A stretch of 64,000 nucleotides of DNA from Mucilaginibacter straminoryzae (GTDB taxonomy: Bacteria; Bacteroidota; Bacteroidia; Sphingobacteriales; Sphingobacteriaceae), in contig NZ_JALJEJ010000008.1 of NCBI RefSeq assembly GCF_022953055.1, forward strand, positions 62,001 to 126,000, given 5' to 3'. The notes beneath the pieces were generated by a model that worked only from the letters and a program-made list of their open reading frames with translations, was not told where the DNA came from and made no database searches. A program made the translations under genes and the position numbers. Shown piece by piece: positions 51,872 through 61,108 of this stretch. Each line of letters starts with the position of its first letter. Position 1 is the stretch's first letter.

Positions 51872-54046
51872 TTATGCTTGTTGTTCTGGCGCTGCTTCGC
51901 CTGCTGGTTTCTGGCCTTCAGGTTTTGGCGGCTTAGGTAATAAAACTTTACGTGACAGTTTTAATTTACCTTGTTTATCCACGTCAATCAGTTTTACTTT
52001 CACCATCTCACCAACTTCAAAGATGCCATCCATTTTCTCTATACGGCGGTGGTCAATTTCTGAAATGTGTAACAGACCATCTTTACCAGGAAGTATTTCA
52101 ACAAATGCACCAAACGGCATAATTGATTTTACTTTACCTTCGTAGATCTCACCGATCTCTGGTTTAGCGGCAATCGCACGGATACGCGCTACAGCAGCAT
52201 CAATAGCTGCTTTGTTATCAGCAAAAATCTGAACGATACCTTGGTTGTCTTTTTCTTCGATATTGATTGTAGCACCAGTTTCGCGTTGCATCTCCTGGAT
52301 GATTTTACCACCGGGACCGATAACCGCACCGATGTATTCTTTATCGATCTTGATCGCAACGATACGCGGAGCGAATGGCTTGTAATCCTCACGAGGCTCG
52401 GTGATAGTCTTCTTCATTTCGTTCAAAATGTGCAGACGACCAGCTTTTGCCTGATCTAAAGCTTTAGCTAAAACCTCGTATGATAAGCCATTGATCTTCA
52501 AGTCCATTTGACAAGCAACAATACCGTTTTCGGTACCGGTTACCTTAAAGTCCATATCACCTAAATGGTCTTCGTCGCCAAGGATATCAGAAAGGATAGC
52601 ATATTTGCCGGTTTTCTCATCGCTGATTAAACCCATTGCGATACCAGAAACCGGGGCTTTAATTTTAACACCGGCATCCATTAACGCTAATGTACCTGCA
52701 CAAACGGTAGCCATAGAAGAAGAACCGTTTGATTCCAGGATATCTGATACTACACGGATAGTATACGGATTTTCATCCTCTGCCGGTAACACTTGCTTTA
52801 ATGAACGCATAGCCAGGTTACCGTGACCAACTTCGCGACGGCCAGGGCCGCGGTTAGGACGAACCTCGCCGGTTGAGAAACCAGGGAAGTTATAGTGCAG
52901 GATAAATTTCTGGTAGCCGTTGATGAATGCACCGTCGATCATTTGCTCATCATCTTTAGCACCTAAAGTAACGGTGGTTAAAGACTGGGTTTCGCCGCGG
53001 GTAAATACCGCAGAACCGTGTGCAGACGGCAGGTAGCTGATCTCGCTCCAGATTGGGCGGATCTGTGTAGTCTGACGACCATCTAAACGCTTGCCTTCAT
53101 CTAATACCAGGTTACGTACAGCATCATACTGCACATCATGGAAATATTTCTTTGCCAGGAATTTGGTGATGTCATCAACATCTTCACCTAAACCAGCAAT
53201 TAATACTTCCTGTATTTCTTTGAATTTTGCAGAACGATCGTGTTTCGCAGATGCAGATTTTGCTATCTCGTACACTTTGTCGTAGGTTTCTGCGTAAACG
53301 CGTTGTTTCAGATCTTCGTTGCTATGCTCGTGATTGTAAACACGTTTGGTTTTTGCTTTCTCTACTTTTGCAGCAAGCTCTTTCTGTGCAGCCACCTGAA
53401 CTTTGATCGCATCATGCGCAAACTTCAGTGCTTCCAGCATTTCTTCTTCCTGGATCTCTTTACACTCGCCTTCAACCATGTTGATGTCGTGTTCAGAACC
53501 TGCTACGATAAATTCTAAAGTGGCACGTTCCAGATCGCTCAGTAACGGATTGATTACCAGTTTACCATCGATTTTTGCTACGCGTACTTCTGAAATAGGC
53601 CCGTTGAAAGGAATGTCAGAAACCGCTAAAGCCGCAGATGCTGCTAAACCAGCCAAGGCATCGGGCATAATGTTTTTATCAGCAGATATCAGGGAGATCA
53701 TTACCTGGGTGTCTGCGTGATAATCTTCAGGGAATAACGGGCGTAATGCACGGTCAACCAGACGTGAGATCAGGATCTCATAATCTGATAAGCGTGCCTC
53801 GCGGCGTAAGAAGCCACCCGGGATACGGCCTGTTGAAGCGTATTTTTCCTGATAGTCTACAGATAATGGCAGAAAATCTACCCCTTCTTTTGCTTCCGGT
53901 GCAGATACGACAGTAGCCAGTAACATGGTATCACCCATTTTCACTACTACAGAACCGTCTGCCTGTTTGGCCAATTTACCGGTTTCGATCTCAACGATGC
54001 GGCCGTCACCTAAATCGAACGATTGTTTAATTGCGTTATAACTCAT
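51872..54046 (-). CDS. pnp: Polynucleotide phosphorylase
   Basis: Phosphorolytic 3'-5' exoribonuclease of 724 residues, close to the usual 700-720. Two RNase PH domains are visible; the second carries [16 protein letters not shown] and [19 protein letters not shown] domain ([16 protein letters not shown]) and an S1 domain ([30 protein letters not shown]) follow, then a short Pro/Lys/Ala tail. It follows rpsO after 128 bp, the classical rpsO-pnp arrangement, with a hairpin in between. Confidence 0.96.
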   Translation of the reverse strand: MSYNAIKQSFDLGDGRIVEIETGKLAKQADGSVVVKMGDTMLLATVVSAPEAKEGVDFLPLSVDYQEKYASTGRIPGGFLRREARLSDYEILISRLVDRALRPLFPEDYHADTQVMISLISADKNIMPDALAGLAASAALAVSDIPFNGPISEVRVAKIDGKLVINPLLSDLERATLEFIVAGSEHDINMVEGECKEIQEEEMLEALKFAHDAIKVQVAAQKELAAKVEKAKTKRVYNHEHSNEDLKQRVYAETYDKVYEIAKSASAKHDRSAKFKEIQEVLIAGLGEDVDDITKFLAKKYFHDVQYDAVRNLVLDEGKRLDGRQTTQIRPIWSEISYLPSAHGSAVFTRGETQSLTTVTLGAKDDEQMIDGAFINGYQKFILHYNFPGFSTGEVRPNRGPGRREVGHGNLAMRSLKQVLPAEDENPYTIRVVSDILESNGSSSMATVCAGTLALMDAGVKIKAPVSGIAMGLISDEKTGKYAILSDILGDEDHLGDMDFKVTGTENGIVACQMDLKINGLSYEVLAKALDQAKAGRLHILNEMKKTITEPREDYKPFAPRIVAIKIDKEYIGAVIGPGGKIIQEMQRETGATINIEEKDNQGIVQIFADNKAAIDAAVARIRAIAAKPEIGEIYEGKVKSIMPFGAFVEILPGKDGLLHISEIDHRRIEKMDGIFEVGEMVKVKLIDVDKQGKLKLSRKVLLPKPPKPEGQKPAGEAAPEQQA

Positions 54047-54123
54047 CTTGTTGTTGTTGCAGTGCGTTTTTCATCTTTTAGAACGCACCATTTTTGTGTA
54101 TGTAAATATGTTGTTTTTAATGC

Positions 54124-54155
54124 AAAAAAGCCATCCGAAAATGCGGACGGCTTTT
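54124..54155 (-). terminator. Hairpin between rpsO and pnp
   Basis: On the minus strand AAAAGCCGTCCG pairs with CGGATGGCTTTT (one G-T wobble), loop CATTTT, then a T run. As pnp follows on the same strand, it is probably a partial terminator (attenuator) after rpsO. Alternatively pnp may have its own promoter. Confidence 0.75.
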
Positions 54156-54174
54156 GAAGAAAAAAAAGTCAAAC

Positions 54175-54453
54175 TTACTTGATGATATCACGAAGCTCAA
54201 GCGCTTTGATGATCGCACGATATCTTTCGATATCTTTGTTGTATAAGTAAGCCAGTAATGCACGACGTTTACCTACAAGTTTCTGAAGTGACAACTGGGT
54301 AGAAAAATCTTTTTTGTTCTTTTTAAGGTGACCGGTTAAATGCGCAATTCTGGTGGTGAATAATGCGATCTGACCTTCTGCCGAACCTGTGTTAGTGGCC
54401 TGACCACCGTGTTTTGCAAAGATCTCTGCCTTTGCTTCTTTACTTAAATACAT
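54175..54453 (-). CDS. rpsO: 30S ribosomal protein S15
   Basis: A 92-residue ribosomal protein binding the central domain of 16S rRNA. The helix signatures GSAEGQIALFTTRIAHLTGHLK and LVGKRRALLAYL are diagnostic. It has its own promoter box (TACCTTTG at 54506-54499) and is followed by a hairpin and pnp. It is divergent from bioF. Confidence 0.97.
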   Translation of the reverse strand: MYLSKEAKAEIFAKHGGQATNTGSAEGQIALFTTRIAHLTGHLKKNKKDFSTQLSLQKLVGKRRALLAYLYNKDIERYRAIIKALELRDIIK

Positions 54454-54498
54454 TACTTGAATAATATTAAAGCGTGTAAAACTTTGTTAATTGTGGCA

Positions 54499-54506
54499 CA
54501 AAGGTA
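54499..54506 (-). promoter_or_regulatory. Candidate -7 box of the rpsO promoter
   Basis: On the minus strand TACCTTTG matches TAnnTTTG exactly, 45 bp upstream of the rpsO ATG. That gives a leader of about 42 nt. Only a weak T-rich -33 region is visible. Confidence 0.55.
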
Positions 54507-54623
54507 ATGTTTTGTTTTTATAATAAAAAGACTTTGACAGCTATTGTTATTGGTTATTTATTTGCCTGTTTTTCAGCCTTTTTAGGCTATTTCGTTTAAT
54601 GTAACGAGGTAGCTTAGTGCCGA

Positions 54624-55769
54624 ATGTTTTATTTTAGCGGCAAAGTTTTAGTGTTGCATCCTGTACATACATATCTCCAGCAAAAACTTCTTCAGCGGGA
54701 AGAAGCAGGTAACCTGCGGAGTTTAAAGCCCGGAAATACGCTGATAGACTTTGCTTCTAACGATTACCTTGGTTTTTCCAAAGACCATCGGCTACAAGAA
54801 CTGATCACGCGCGAACTTGAAAATCAGCATCATCAAACAGGCTCTACCGGTTCACGGCTACTTACAGGTAATTCTGTCTATGCGGAAGACCTGGAACGCG
54901 GGATAGCGAATATACATAATGCTGAAGCCGGGTTGTTATATAACTCGGGGTATGATGCCAACCTGGGGCTATTCTCGTCCATTGCCCAGCGCGGCGATAC
55001 GGTAATTGCCGACGAACTGATCCACGCTTCTATTATAGATGGTATCCGCCTGAGCAACGCTAACCGGTATACCTTTAAGCACAATGATCTAAGCAGCCTG
55101 GAAGAGAAGCTAAAAAACGCCAAAGGCAATGTATTTGTAGCCGTTGAGAGCGTTTACTCCATGGATGGCGACCTTGCCCTGCTTTTACCCATTGCTGAAA
55201 TTTGCGACCGTTACGGTGCGGCTTTAATTGTAGATGAAGCACATGCTATCGGCGTATTCCATACCGGACTGGTAGATCAGCTTCAACTACAGGAACAAGT
55301 TTTCGTGCGGGTGGTGACCTTTGGAAAAGCTATGGGCTGCCACGGTGCAATTGTATTAGGCAGCGAAGTGCTCCGTAATTACCTGGTCAATTTTTCGCGT
55401 TCTTTTATCTATACTACAGCTGCTCCTTTACACCAACTGGCGGCTATTAAATGCGCTTATCAATTGCTGGAAAATGCCGACGATGACATTGATCTGTTAC
55501 ATAATAACATCGCCCTTTTAAAAGATTTGCTTGCTCATTCAGGTATCAATATCCCCGGGCAAAGTGCGGTGAACTGTATTATTACCGGAAACAACGAAAA
55601 GGCAAAAGCACTTGCGCTGCAACTTAACCAGGCCGGGATTGACGTAAGGCCGGTACTCAGCCCGACTGTGGCAGCAGGTACCGAGCGTTTACGTATCTGC
55701 ATGCACACTTATAATACTGAAACTGAAATCAACCTGTTAGCAAAAACAATTATTGATTTTTATGCTTGA
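54624..55769 (+). CDS. bioF: 8-amino-7-oxononanoate synthase
   Basis: A PLP-dependent alpha-oxoamine synthase of 381 residues that condenses pimeloyl thioester with alanine in biotin synthesis. FASNDYLGFS, GSTGSRLLTGNS, LLYNSGYDANLGL and VDEAHAIGVFH (203-213) are family motifs. The PLP lysine is Lys235 (VTFGKAMGCHGA). Paralogues (KBL, SPT) share the fold, but the following bioD gene supports BioF. The stop overlaps bioD by 8 bp. Confidence 0.93.
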   Translation: MFYFSGKVLVLHPVHTYLQQKLLQREEAGNLRSLKPGNTLIDFASNDYLGFSKDHRLQELITRELENQHHQTGSTGSRLLTGNSVYAEDLERGIANIHNAEAGLLYNSGYDANLGLFSSIAQRGDTVIADELIHASIIDGIRLSNANRYTFKHNDLSSLEEKLKNAKGNVFVAVESVYSMDGDLALLLPIAEICDRYGAALIVDEAHAIGVFHTGLVDQLQLQEQVFVRVVTFGKAMGCHGAIVLGSEVLRNYLVNFSRSFIYTTAAPLHQLAAIKCAYQLLENADDDIDLLHNNIALLKDLLAHSGINIPGQSAVNCIITGNNEKAKALALQLNQAGIDVRPVLSPTVAAGTERLRICMHTYNTETEINLLAKTIIDFYA

Positions 55770-56379
55770 AAGCAAACCATTATTTATTACCGGTATCGGA
55801 ACCGGGATTGGAAAAACCGTTACTTCGGCCATCATCACCGAAAAACTACAGGCCGATTATTGGAAACCGGTACAGTCAGGCGACCTGGATCAAAGCGATT
55901 CGTTAACCGTTCGAAGCCTGGTTAGCAATTCCCGCACTGTTTTTCACCCCGAAACTTACCGGTTAACACAACCCTATTCACCACATAAATCAGCAAAAAT
56001 CGATGAGATCACCATCGATCCGGATAAATTCACCCTGCCAGAAACGGAAAACACATTGATTATTGAAGGCGCCGGTGGATTGATGGTTCCTTTGAATGAT
56101 GAGTTCCTGATCATCGATCTGATTAAGAAATTAGATGCGGAAGTGATCTTGGTTTCGCGAAACTACCTGGGCAGCATTAACCACACCCTGTTAAGTTGGA
56201 AGGTGTTAAAAAGCGAGCAGATTTCAGTAAGAGGCATTATTTTTAACGGCTACAGCGACGAATCTTCTGAAAGCTATATCCTAAACTATACAGGCTTAAA
56301 ACTATTGGGCCGTGTGCCGGAGTTCCAGGAAATCACCAAAGAAACCATAAAACAAGCCGGGGCTTTTATTACCTTGTAA
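55762..56379 (+). CDS. bioD: Dethiobiotin synthetase
   Basis: ATP-dependent carboxylase of 205 residues closing the ureido ring of dethiobiotin. The modified Walker A is GIGTGIGKTVTS; YWKPVQSG and IEGAGGLMVPL are signatures. ATG 55762 overlaps the bioF stop, indicating translational coupling. The in-frame TTG nine bases earlier is less likely. bioA and bioB are not in this window. Confidence 0.95.
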   Translation: MLESKPLFITGIGTGIGKTVTSAIITEKLQADYWKPVQSGDLDQSDSLTVRSLVSNSRTVFHPETYRLTQPYSPHKSAKIDEITIDPDKFTLPETENTLIIEGAGGLMVPLNDEFLIIDLIKKLDAEVILVSRNYLGSINHTLLSWKVLKSEQISVRGIIFNGYSDESSESYILNYTGLKLLGRVPEFQEITKETIKQAGAFITL

Positions 56380-56423
56380 TCACCTATTTTGGCAAGACCA
56401 ATTGTAATCATAACCTATATATT

Positions 56424-57311
56424 ATGGAAAGAATAACCGTAATCGGTTCGGGAACCATGGGTAACGGCATTGCGCATGTGTTTGCACAATACGGCTACCG
56501 CGTCACCCTGACCGATATCAGTGAAGAGGCTTTACAAAAAGCGCTTAAAACCATTGAGGGCAACTTTGACCGGCAGATAAAAAAAGGCACAATAGACGAA
56601 GCGGCGAAAAAATCAGCACTGGATCATATCTTCACTACCACCAACCTTGCCGAAGCCGTTCAAGAGGCCGACCTGGTGATTGAAGCTGCGACGGAAAATA
56701 CCGAGATTAAACTGAACCTTTTTAAACAGTTGAGTGAACTTTGCAAACCGGAAGCTATCCTGGCCAGCAATACCTCGTCTATTTCTATCACGCGGATCGC
56801 TGCGGCAACTACACGGCCGGAGCAGGTGATCGGTATGCATTTTATGAACCCAGTACCGGTGATGAAACTGGTGGAAGTGATCCGCGGATATGCCACCAGC
56901 GATGCCGTAACCGACACGATTATGAGACTATCTGAAAAGATAGAAAAGGTTCCGGTAGAAGTAAATGATTACCCCGGCTTCGTAGCTAACCGGATTCTAA
57001 TGCCCATGATCAACGAGGCTATTTATACCCTGTATGAAGGCGTTGCCGGTGTTTATGAAATTGATACCGTGATGAAACTGGGAATGGCGCACCCGATGGG
57101 TCCGCTACAACTGGCAGATTTTATCGGCCTCGACGTATGCCTTGCCATCTTGAACGTGCTGCATGAAGGCTTTGGCAACCCTAAATATGCACCTTGCCCA
57201 TTGTTGGTAAACATGGTTACCGCCGGGCACAAGGGTGTGAAAAGCGGGCAGGGTTTCTACACCTATACTGCTGGTAGCAAAGATTTGGTTGTAGCGCCAA
57301 AATTTTCCTGA
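56424..57311 (+). CDS. 3-hydroxyacyl-CoA (3-hydroxybutyryl-CoA) dehydrogenase
   Basis: NAD(P)-dependent dehydrogenase of 295 residues. The Rossmann motif is GSGTMGNGIAHVFAQYGY. The catalytic His is in GMHFMNPVPVMKLVEV with Ser/Asn in SNTSSISIT, and NDYPGFVANRILMPMINEA, MKLGMAHPMGPLQLADFIG and GVKSGQGFYTY follow. Such single-domain forms act in butyrate/PHB, phenylacetate or beta-oxidation steps; the pathway is not decided by context. It starts 44 bp after bioD. Confidence 0.93.
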   Translation: MERITVIGSGTMGNGIAHVFAQYGYRVTLTDISEEALQKALKTIEGNFDRQIKKGTIDEAAKKSALDHIFTTTNLAEAVQEADLVIEAATENTEIKLNLFKQLSELCKPEAILASNTSSISITRIAAATTRPEQVIGMHFMNPVPVMKLVEVIRGYATSDAVTDTIMRLSEKIEKVPVEVNDYPGFVANRILMPMINEAIYTLYEGVAGVYEIDTVMKLGMAHPMGPLQLADFIGLDVCLAILNVLHEGFGNPKYAPCPLLVNMVTAGHKGVKSGQGFYTYTAGSKDLVVAPKFS

Positions 57312-57358
57312 CTAAACTTTTGAACCGCTCTGCCGTCATAGTAGTAAACAACACAACT

Positions 57359-57649
57359 ATGAAAGCATTAAGTAAGATCCTTTTAGGATTAAGTTTAGCC
57401 GTTACCGTATTCTCTTCCTGCTCTGGCAGTTACTACGTAAGTGAAAGACCGGTAGAGCCTGTTTATGAAAGGGCACCCGCTCCATACGCCGATGCCTACT
57501 GGATACCCGGCGAATGGCAGTGGAATGGTGTTAGATATGTTTATGTTCGTGGGTATTGGGTGCATGCCCGTCCGGGTCGTGCTTACGTTCCGGGCTACTG
57601 GCGCCAGGTTCCAAGAGGTCACGTTTGGGTAAGAGGCCACTGGAGATAA
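57359..57649 (+). CDS. Small YXWGXW-type lipoprotein
   Basis: A 96-residue lipoprotein with signal and lipobox SSCSGS. The mature part is Tyr/Trp/Arg/Pro-rich with repeated WxPGxWxxxxxxYxxVxGYW units (AYWIPGEWQWNGVRYVYV, GYWVHARPGRAYVPGYW, GHWR). This matches the YXWGXW repeat family of unknown function. ATG 57359 is preferred to a TTG 39 bp upstream because it starts the signal peptide. A bidirectional terminator follows. Confidence 0.8.
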   Translation: MKALSKILLGLSLAVTVFSSCSGSYYVSERPVEPVYERAPAPYADAYWIPGEWQWNGVRYVYVRGYWVHARPGRAYVPGYWRQVPRGHVWVRGHWR

Positions 57650-57665
57650 TATTCTAATTTTTGAT

Positions 57666-57704
57666 AACAGAATAGGCCTTGCAAAACACAAGGCCTATTC
57701 TGTT
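57666..57704. terminator. Bidirectional terminator between the YXWGXW gene and argS
   Basis: Perfect 16-bp arms AACAGAATAGGCCTTG (57666-57681) and CAAGGCCTATTCTGTT (57689-57704) with a 7-nt loop. Both genes end towards it. Confidence 0.9.
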
Positions 57705-57733
57705 TCTTGATTCTTGTCTCTTGATTCTTGAAT
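57705..57733 (-). repeat. Heptad-phased repeat at the argS 3' end
   Basis: TCTTGATTCTTG occurs twice (57705-57716 and 57719-57730). On the minus strand the region reads as consecutive heptads GATTCAA, GAATCAA, GAGACAA, GAATCAA, GAAACAG. It is non-coding and the same 7-bp phase is seen at several other intergenic sites. Confidence 0.6.
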
Positions 57734-57741
57734 CTAACTTG

Positions 57742-59508
57742 CTACATTCTTTCCGGTACTTCTATACCCAATAAAATCATTCCTTTTCTGATAGCATCTG
57801 CGGCGGCGCCCGAAAGCTGTAAACGGAATTTCTTCAGGGTTTCATCCTCTGCCTGCAGGATCGATTTTTCGTGGTAAAACTTATTATAAGCCTTGGCCAG
57901 TTCGTAAACATAGTTGGCAATAACAGCAGGGCTATAGTCTTTCGCCGCTTGCTGAACCGTTTGCGGATATTGTGTTAAGGCAATGATCAGATCGCGCTCC
58001 ACAGCAGATAACTCTTCTACCGGTTGAGTTTCGGTAAAATCAACTCCTGCCCTGTTCAATACAGAACGGATACGTGCATGCGTGTATTGAATAAACGGAC
58101 CGGTATGTCCCTGGAAGTCGATCGACTCATTCGGGTCGAACAACAAGCGCTTTTTAGGTTCCACTTTCAGCAGGAAATACTTCAAAGCCCCCATACCAAT
58201 CATGTGGTACAGCCGTTGCTTTTCCTCCTCGCTAAAATCGTCCACCTTGCCTAACTGCTCGGTTTGCACTTTGGCAGTCTGCTCCATCTCTGTAATCAGA
58301 TCATCCGCATCGACAACAGTACCTTCGCGCGATTTCATTTTACCAGAAGGCAGGTCGACCATACCGTAAGATAGATGGTACAAACCTTTCGCCCAACTTT
58401 TGCCGAGTTTCTGCAAGATCAGGAAGAGCACCTTAAAATGGTAATCCTGCTCGTTACCCACCACGTAGATGGATTCATCCATGTGGAAGTCGTTATATTT
58501 CAGTTCAGCAGTACCTAAATCCTGGGTAATATAAACAGAGGTACCATCAGCACGGAGCACCAGTTTCTGGTCGAGGCCGTTGGCAGTAAGGTCGATCCAT
58601 ACCGAGCCATCTTCTTTTTTGAAGAAAACGCCCTGACTTAAACCGTCTTCAATAATATCTTTTCCTAACAGATAGGTATTCGATTCGTAATAGAACTTAT
58701 CGAAGCTGACACCCAGTTTAGTGTAAGTGTCTTCAAAGCCGGCGTAAACCCAGCCGTTCATCGTCTTCCAAAGGTTGATCACTTCCTCGTCGCCCGCCTC
58801 CCATTGCTGCAGCATTGCCTGCGCCTCTTTAATCAGCGGTGCATTCTTCTTTGCTTCCTCTTCAGTTTGGCCCTGGGCCTTTAGCTCATCTATCTGTTTT
58901 TTGTATTCCTTATCGAAGATAACATAATATTTTCCTACCAGGTGGTCACCCTTCAAACCAGAAGATTCCGGCGTTTCGCCATTACCAAATTGCTGCCAGG
59001 CCAGCATGGATTTACAGATATGTATACCCCTGTCATTCACAAGGTTAGCTTTTATCACCTCATATCCTGCTGCGCCTAAGATTTGGGCTACAGAATAACC
59101 TAACAAATTATTACGAACGTGCCCCAAATGCAAAGGTTTATTGGTATTAGGCGAAGAATATTCCACCATTACCTTTTTACCGTTTGGTGCAACCGTACCA
59201 AAATCCGCGGTTAAAATCTGGTTGTTCAGTTTGTCCAGCCAATAGTTATCAGCCAGAGAAATATTCAAGAAACCCTTAATTACGTTAAAGGCAGCTACTT
59301 CTGGTAATTCTTTCTGTAAGAACTCGCCGATATCATTTCCTGTCTGCTCAGGTGACTTTTTTGAATAACGGGTGATCGGAAAGGTTACTATAGTTACCTG
59401 TCCTTCAAATTCTTTTCGTGTCTCCTGCAGGTTAATATCCGAGGACGACAAATCTGTATCATATAAGGCTTTAACAGCTTTTAGGGCTGCATCGATAATA
59501 AAATCCAT
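57742..59508 (-). CDS. argS: Arginyl-tRNA synthetase
   Basis: Class I synthetase of 588 residues. An N-terminal Add1 tRNA D-loop domain precedes the catalytic HIGH motif as HLGH (NTNKPLHLGHVRNNLLG). The KMSK region is GKMKSREG, and the C-terminal DALR anticodon-binding domain includes FIQYTHARIRSVLN. Its ATG lies only 4 nt after a TAATTTTG box on the minus strand, suggesting a leaderless mRNA. It is divergent from the ADI-like gene. Confidence 0.97.
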   Translation of the reverse strand: MDFIIDAALKAVKALYDTDLSSSDINLQETRKEFEGQVTIVTFPITRYSKKSPEQTGNDIGEFLQKELPEVAAFNVIKGFLNISLADNYWLDKLNNQILTADFGTVAPNGKKVMVEYSSPNTNKPLHLGHVRNNLLGYSVAQILGAAGYEVIKANLVNDRGIHICKSMLAWQQFGNGETPESSGLKGDHLVGKYYVIFDKEYKKQIDELKAQGQTEEEAKKNAPLIKEAQAMLQQWEAGDEEVINLWKTMNGWVYAGFEDTYTKLGVSFDKFYYESNTYLLGKDIIEDGLSQGVFFKKEDGSVWIDLTANGLDQKLVLRADGTSVYITQDLGTAELKYNDFHMDESIYVVGNEQDYHFKVLFLILQKLGKSWAKGLYHLSYGMVDLPSGKMKSREGTVVDADDLITEMEQTAKVQTEQLGKVDDFSEEEKQRLYHMIGMGALKYFLLKVEPKKRLLFDPNESIDFQGHTGPFIQYTHARIRSVLNRAGVDFTETQPVEELSAVERDLIIALTQYPQTVQQAAKDYSPAVIANYVYELAKAYNKFYHEKSILQAEDETLKKFRLQLSGAAADAIRKGMILLGIEVPERM

Positions 59509-59512
59509 CGGT

Positions 59513-59520
59513 CAAAATTA
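59513..59520 (-). promoter_or_regulatory. Candidate -7 box of the argS promoter
   Basis: TAATTTTG on the minus strand matches TAnnTTTG exactly, with a TTG about 22 bp upstream. The predicted transcription start is about one base before the argS ATG. Confidence 0.5.
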
Positions 59521-59572
59521 ATAAAATTACAGCCATACGCCTCAAGATATTATTAAGCAGTAAAAAACTATA

Positions 59573-59580
59573 TAGATTTG
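59573..59580 (+). promoter_or_regulatory. Candidate -7 box of the ADI-like gene
   Basis: TAGATTTG matches TAnnTTTG. Transcription would begin near 59584, after the in-frame GTG at 59582 but before ATG 59594, so the latter is the probable start codon. Confidence 0.5.
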
Positions 59581-59593
59581 TGTGAAGTCATTT

Positions 59594-61039
59594 ATGATAA
59601 AAAACAAGGAATTTAAGATAGGCGTAGCGTCTGAAATTGGCCGGTTAAAGGCCTTATTGATCCATAGCCCGGATAGCGGATTGGGTAAAGTTGTACCCTC
59701 AAAAGCGCAGGACTGGCTGTATGAGGATATTGTACACCTGGACACTATGCGCGCGGGTGAGTATGACTACTACGTAAAACTGCTGATGTATTTCCTGGAC
59801 CAGGACAAGATAAAAGGCCGTTTGGCTGAAATTGATGCACCTGAAAATCAAAGGGCATTTTATAAACCCGATCATCCGGATTTTCACAGTTCGAACAAAG
59901 TAGTGGAGCTGCAATGCCTGCTGAGCGATATTTTGGCTGATGCAGAGATTAGGCTGAAACTGGTTTCTTCAGTCTGCGCGATTGAAAACTGCGACTATCG
60001 CTTGCAGCAGCGTTTGCTGGGGATGGACCCGCACGAACTGGCAAAGATCTTTATCTCCGGGTCGATTGATAACGAAAAGATGATCTTCGCCCCCATCCCC
60101 AACCTGATCTTTTCGCGGGATATCGGCATCGTCATCAACAAACACATCCTGATCAATAAACCGGCCAAAAAGGCACGTCAACGCGAAACCTTGTTGGCGC
60201 GTTATATTTTCTTTAACCATCCTTTGTTTAAAGATTACAAGGATAATATTATCGAATTACCGGAAACTGAACAGCACTTCCTTCGGCCCGGCGAAGACCA
60301 GACCGAGCGTACCACGTTAGAAGGCGGTGACGTTATGGTGATCAGTGCTGATCATGTAATTATCGGCTGTAGCGAACGCACCTCTGCCAGTGGCGCTAAT
60401 GAAGCAATCAAGCTGTTATTTGCCAATAAGGTGGTGAAAAAGGTAACGGTAGTTAAAATTCCGCATAAGCGCGACTACATGCACATCGACACCATCTTTA
60501 CCCAGGTAAAACGGAATGTATGGGTGCTTTTAGGTTCTTTGGCGATTACTAAAGCAGCGGTAAAAGAAATTGAACCAATCTCGTGGTTTGTAGATAACCG
60601 TCTGAAAGACCAGCCGGAGATCATTCAGTTTTATGCCGACCAGAAGCAGCCGCGCCGGTTTAAAAACCTGGAAGAATTACTGGACGATATCAGCCGTAAC
60701 GATTTGGGCAGCACAGAACCGACCAAGTTTATTTATTCTGGTAATAATACGTTTCCATTTGATGCCCGCGAACAGTGGACAGATTCCTGCAACCTGCTGG
60801 CGTTAAAAGAAGGTGTAGTTTTAGGCTATGACCGTAACGATAAAACCCTGGAAGCCTTTAAACAAAGTGGGTTTAACGTTATTAAAGTTGCAGATCTGTT
60901 ACAACAATTGGAGAGTGGCACGGTGACGGTGGAAAGCTTAACAGATACAATCATATTAATGCCTTCATCAGAACTTTCACGTGCCCGCGGTGGTTTCCAT
61001 TGTATGAGCCTGCCGGTTTTAAGGGAAGAGATCAGTTAA
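59594..61039 (+). CDS. Arginine deiminase-like guanidine-modifying enzyme
   Basis: A cytoplasmic 481-residue member of the amidinotransferase/arginine deiminase superfamily. The active site is readable: NLIFSRDIGIV, the Asp of LEGGDVM, the HxD in MHIDTIFT, and the nucleophile Cys470 in GGFHCMSLPV. It is longer than typical ADI (about 410), mainly in the N-terminal half. A GTG four codons earlier is open, but the TAGATTTG promoter box favours ATG 59594. With CtlX next to it, a role in arginine or citrulline breakdown is likely; exact substrate is inference. Confidence 0.85.
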   Translation: MIKNKEFKIGVASEIGRLKALLIHSPDSGLGKVVPSKAQDWLYEDIVHLDTMRAGEYDYYVKLLMYFLDQDKIKGRLAEIDAPENQRAFYKPDHPDFHSSNKVVELQCLLSDILADAEIRLKLVSSVCAIENCDYRLQQRLLGMDPHELAKIFISGSIDNEKMIFAPIPNLIFSRDIGIVINKHILINKPAKKARQRETLLARYIFFNHPLFKDYKDNIIELPETEQHFLRPGEDQTERTTLEGGDVMVISADHVIIGCSERTSASGANEAIKLLFANKVVKKVTVVKIPHKRDYMHIDTIFTQVKRNVWVLLGSLAITKAAVKEIEPISWFVDNRLKDQPEIIQFYADQKQPRRFKNLEELLDDISRNDLGSTEPTKFIYSGNNTFPFDAREQWTDSCNLLALKEGVVLGYDRNDKTLEAFKQSGFNVIKVADLLQQLESGTVTVESLTDTIILMPSSELSRARGGFHCMSLPVLREEIS

Positions 61040-61044
61040 CGTTC

Positions 61045-61104
61045 ATTAGTCCACCGGTTCATTAAGCATGAATCAGTTCAATTGACTAATGACAAATGAA
61101 ACAA
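61045..61104. repeat. Heptad-phased intergenic repeat before ctlX
   Basis: On the plus strand 61084-61104 reads GACTAAT, GACAAAT, GAAACAA. ATTAGTC (GACTAAT on minus) at 61045-61051 makes an inverted pair with GACTAAT at 61084-61090. The region lies between the ADI-like gene and ctlX and is not coding. Confidence 0.45.
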
Positions 61105-61108
61105 TTTT

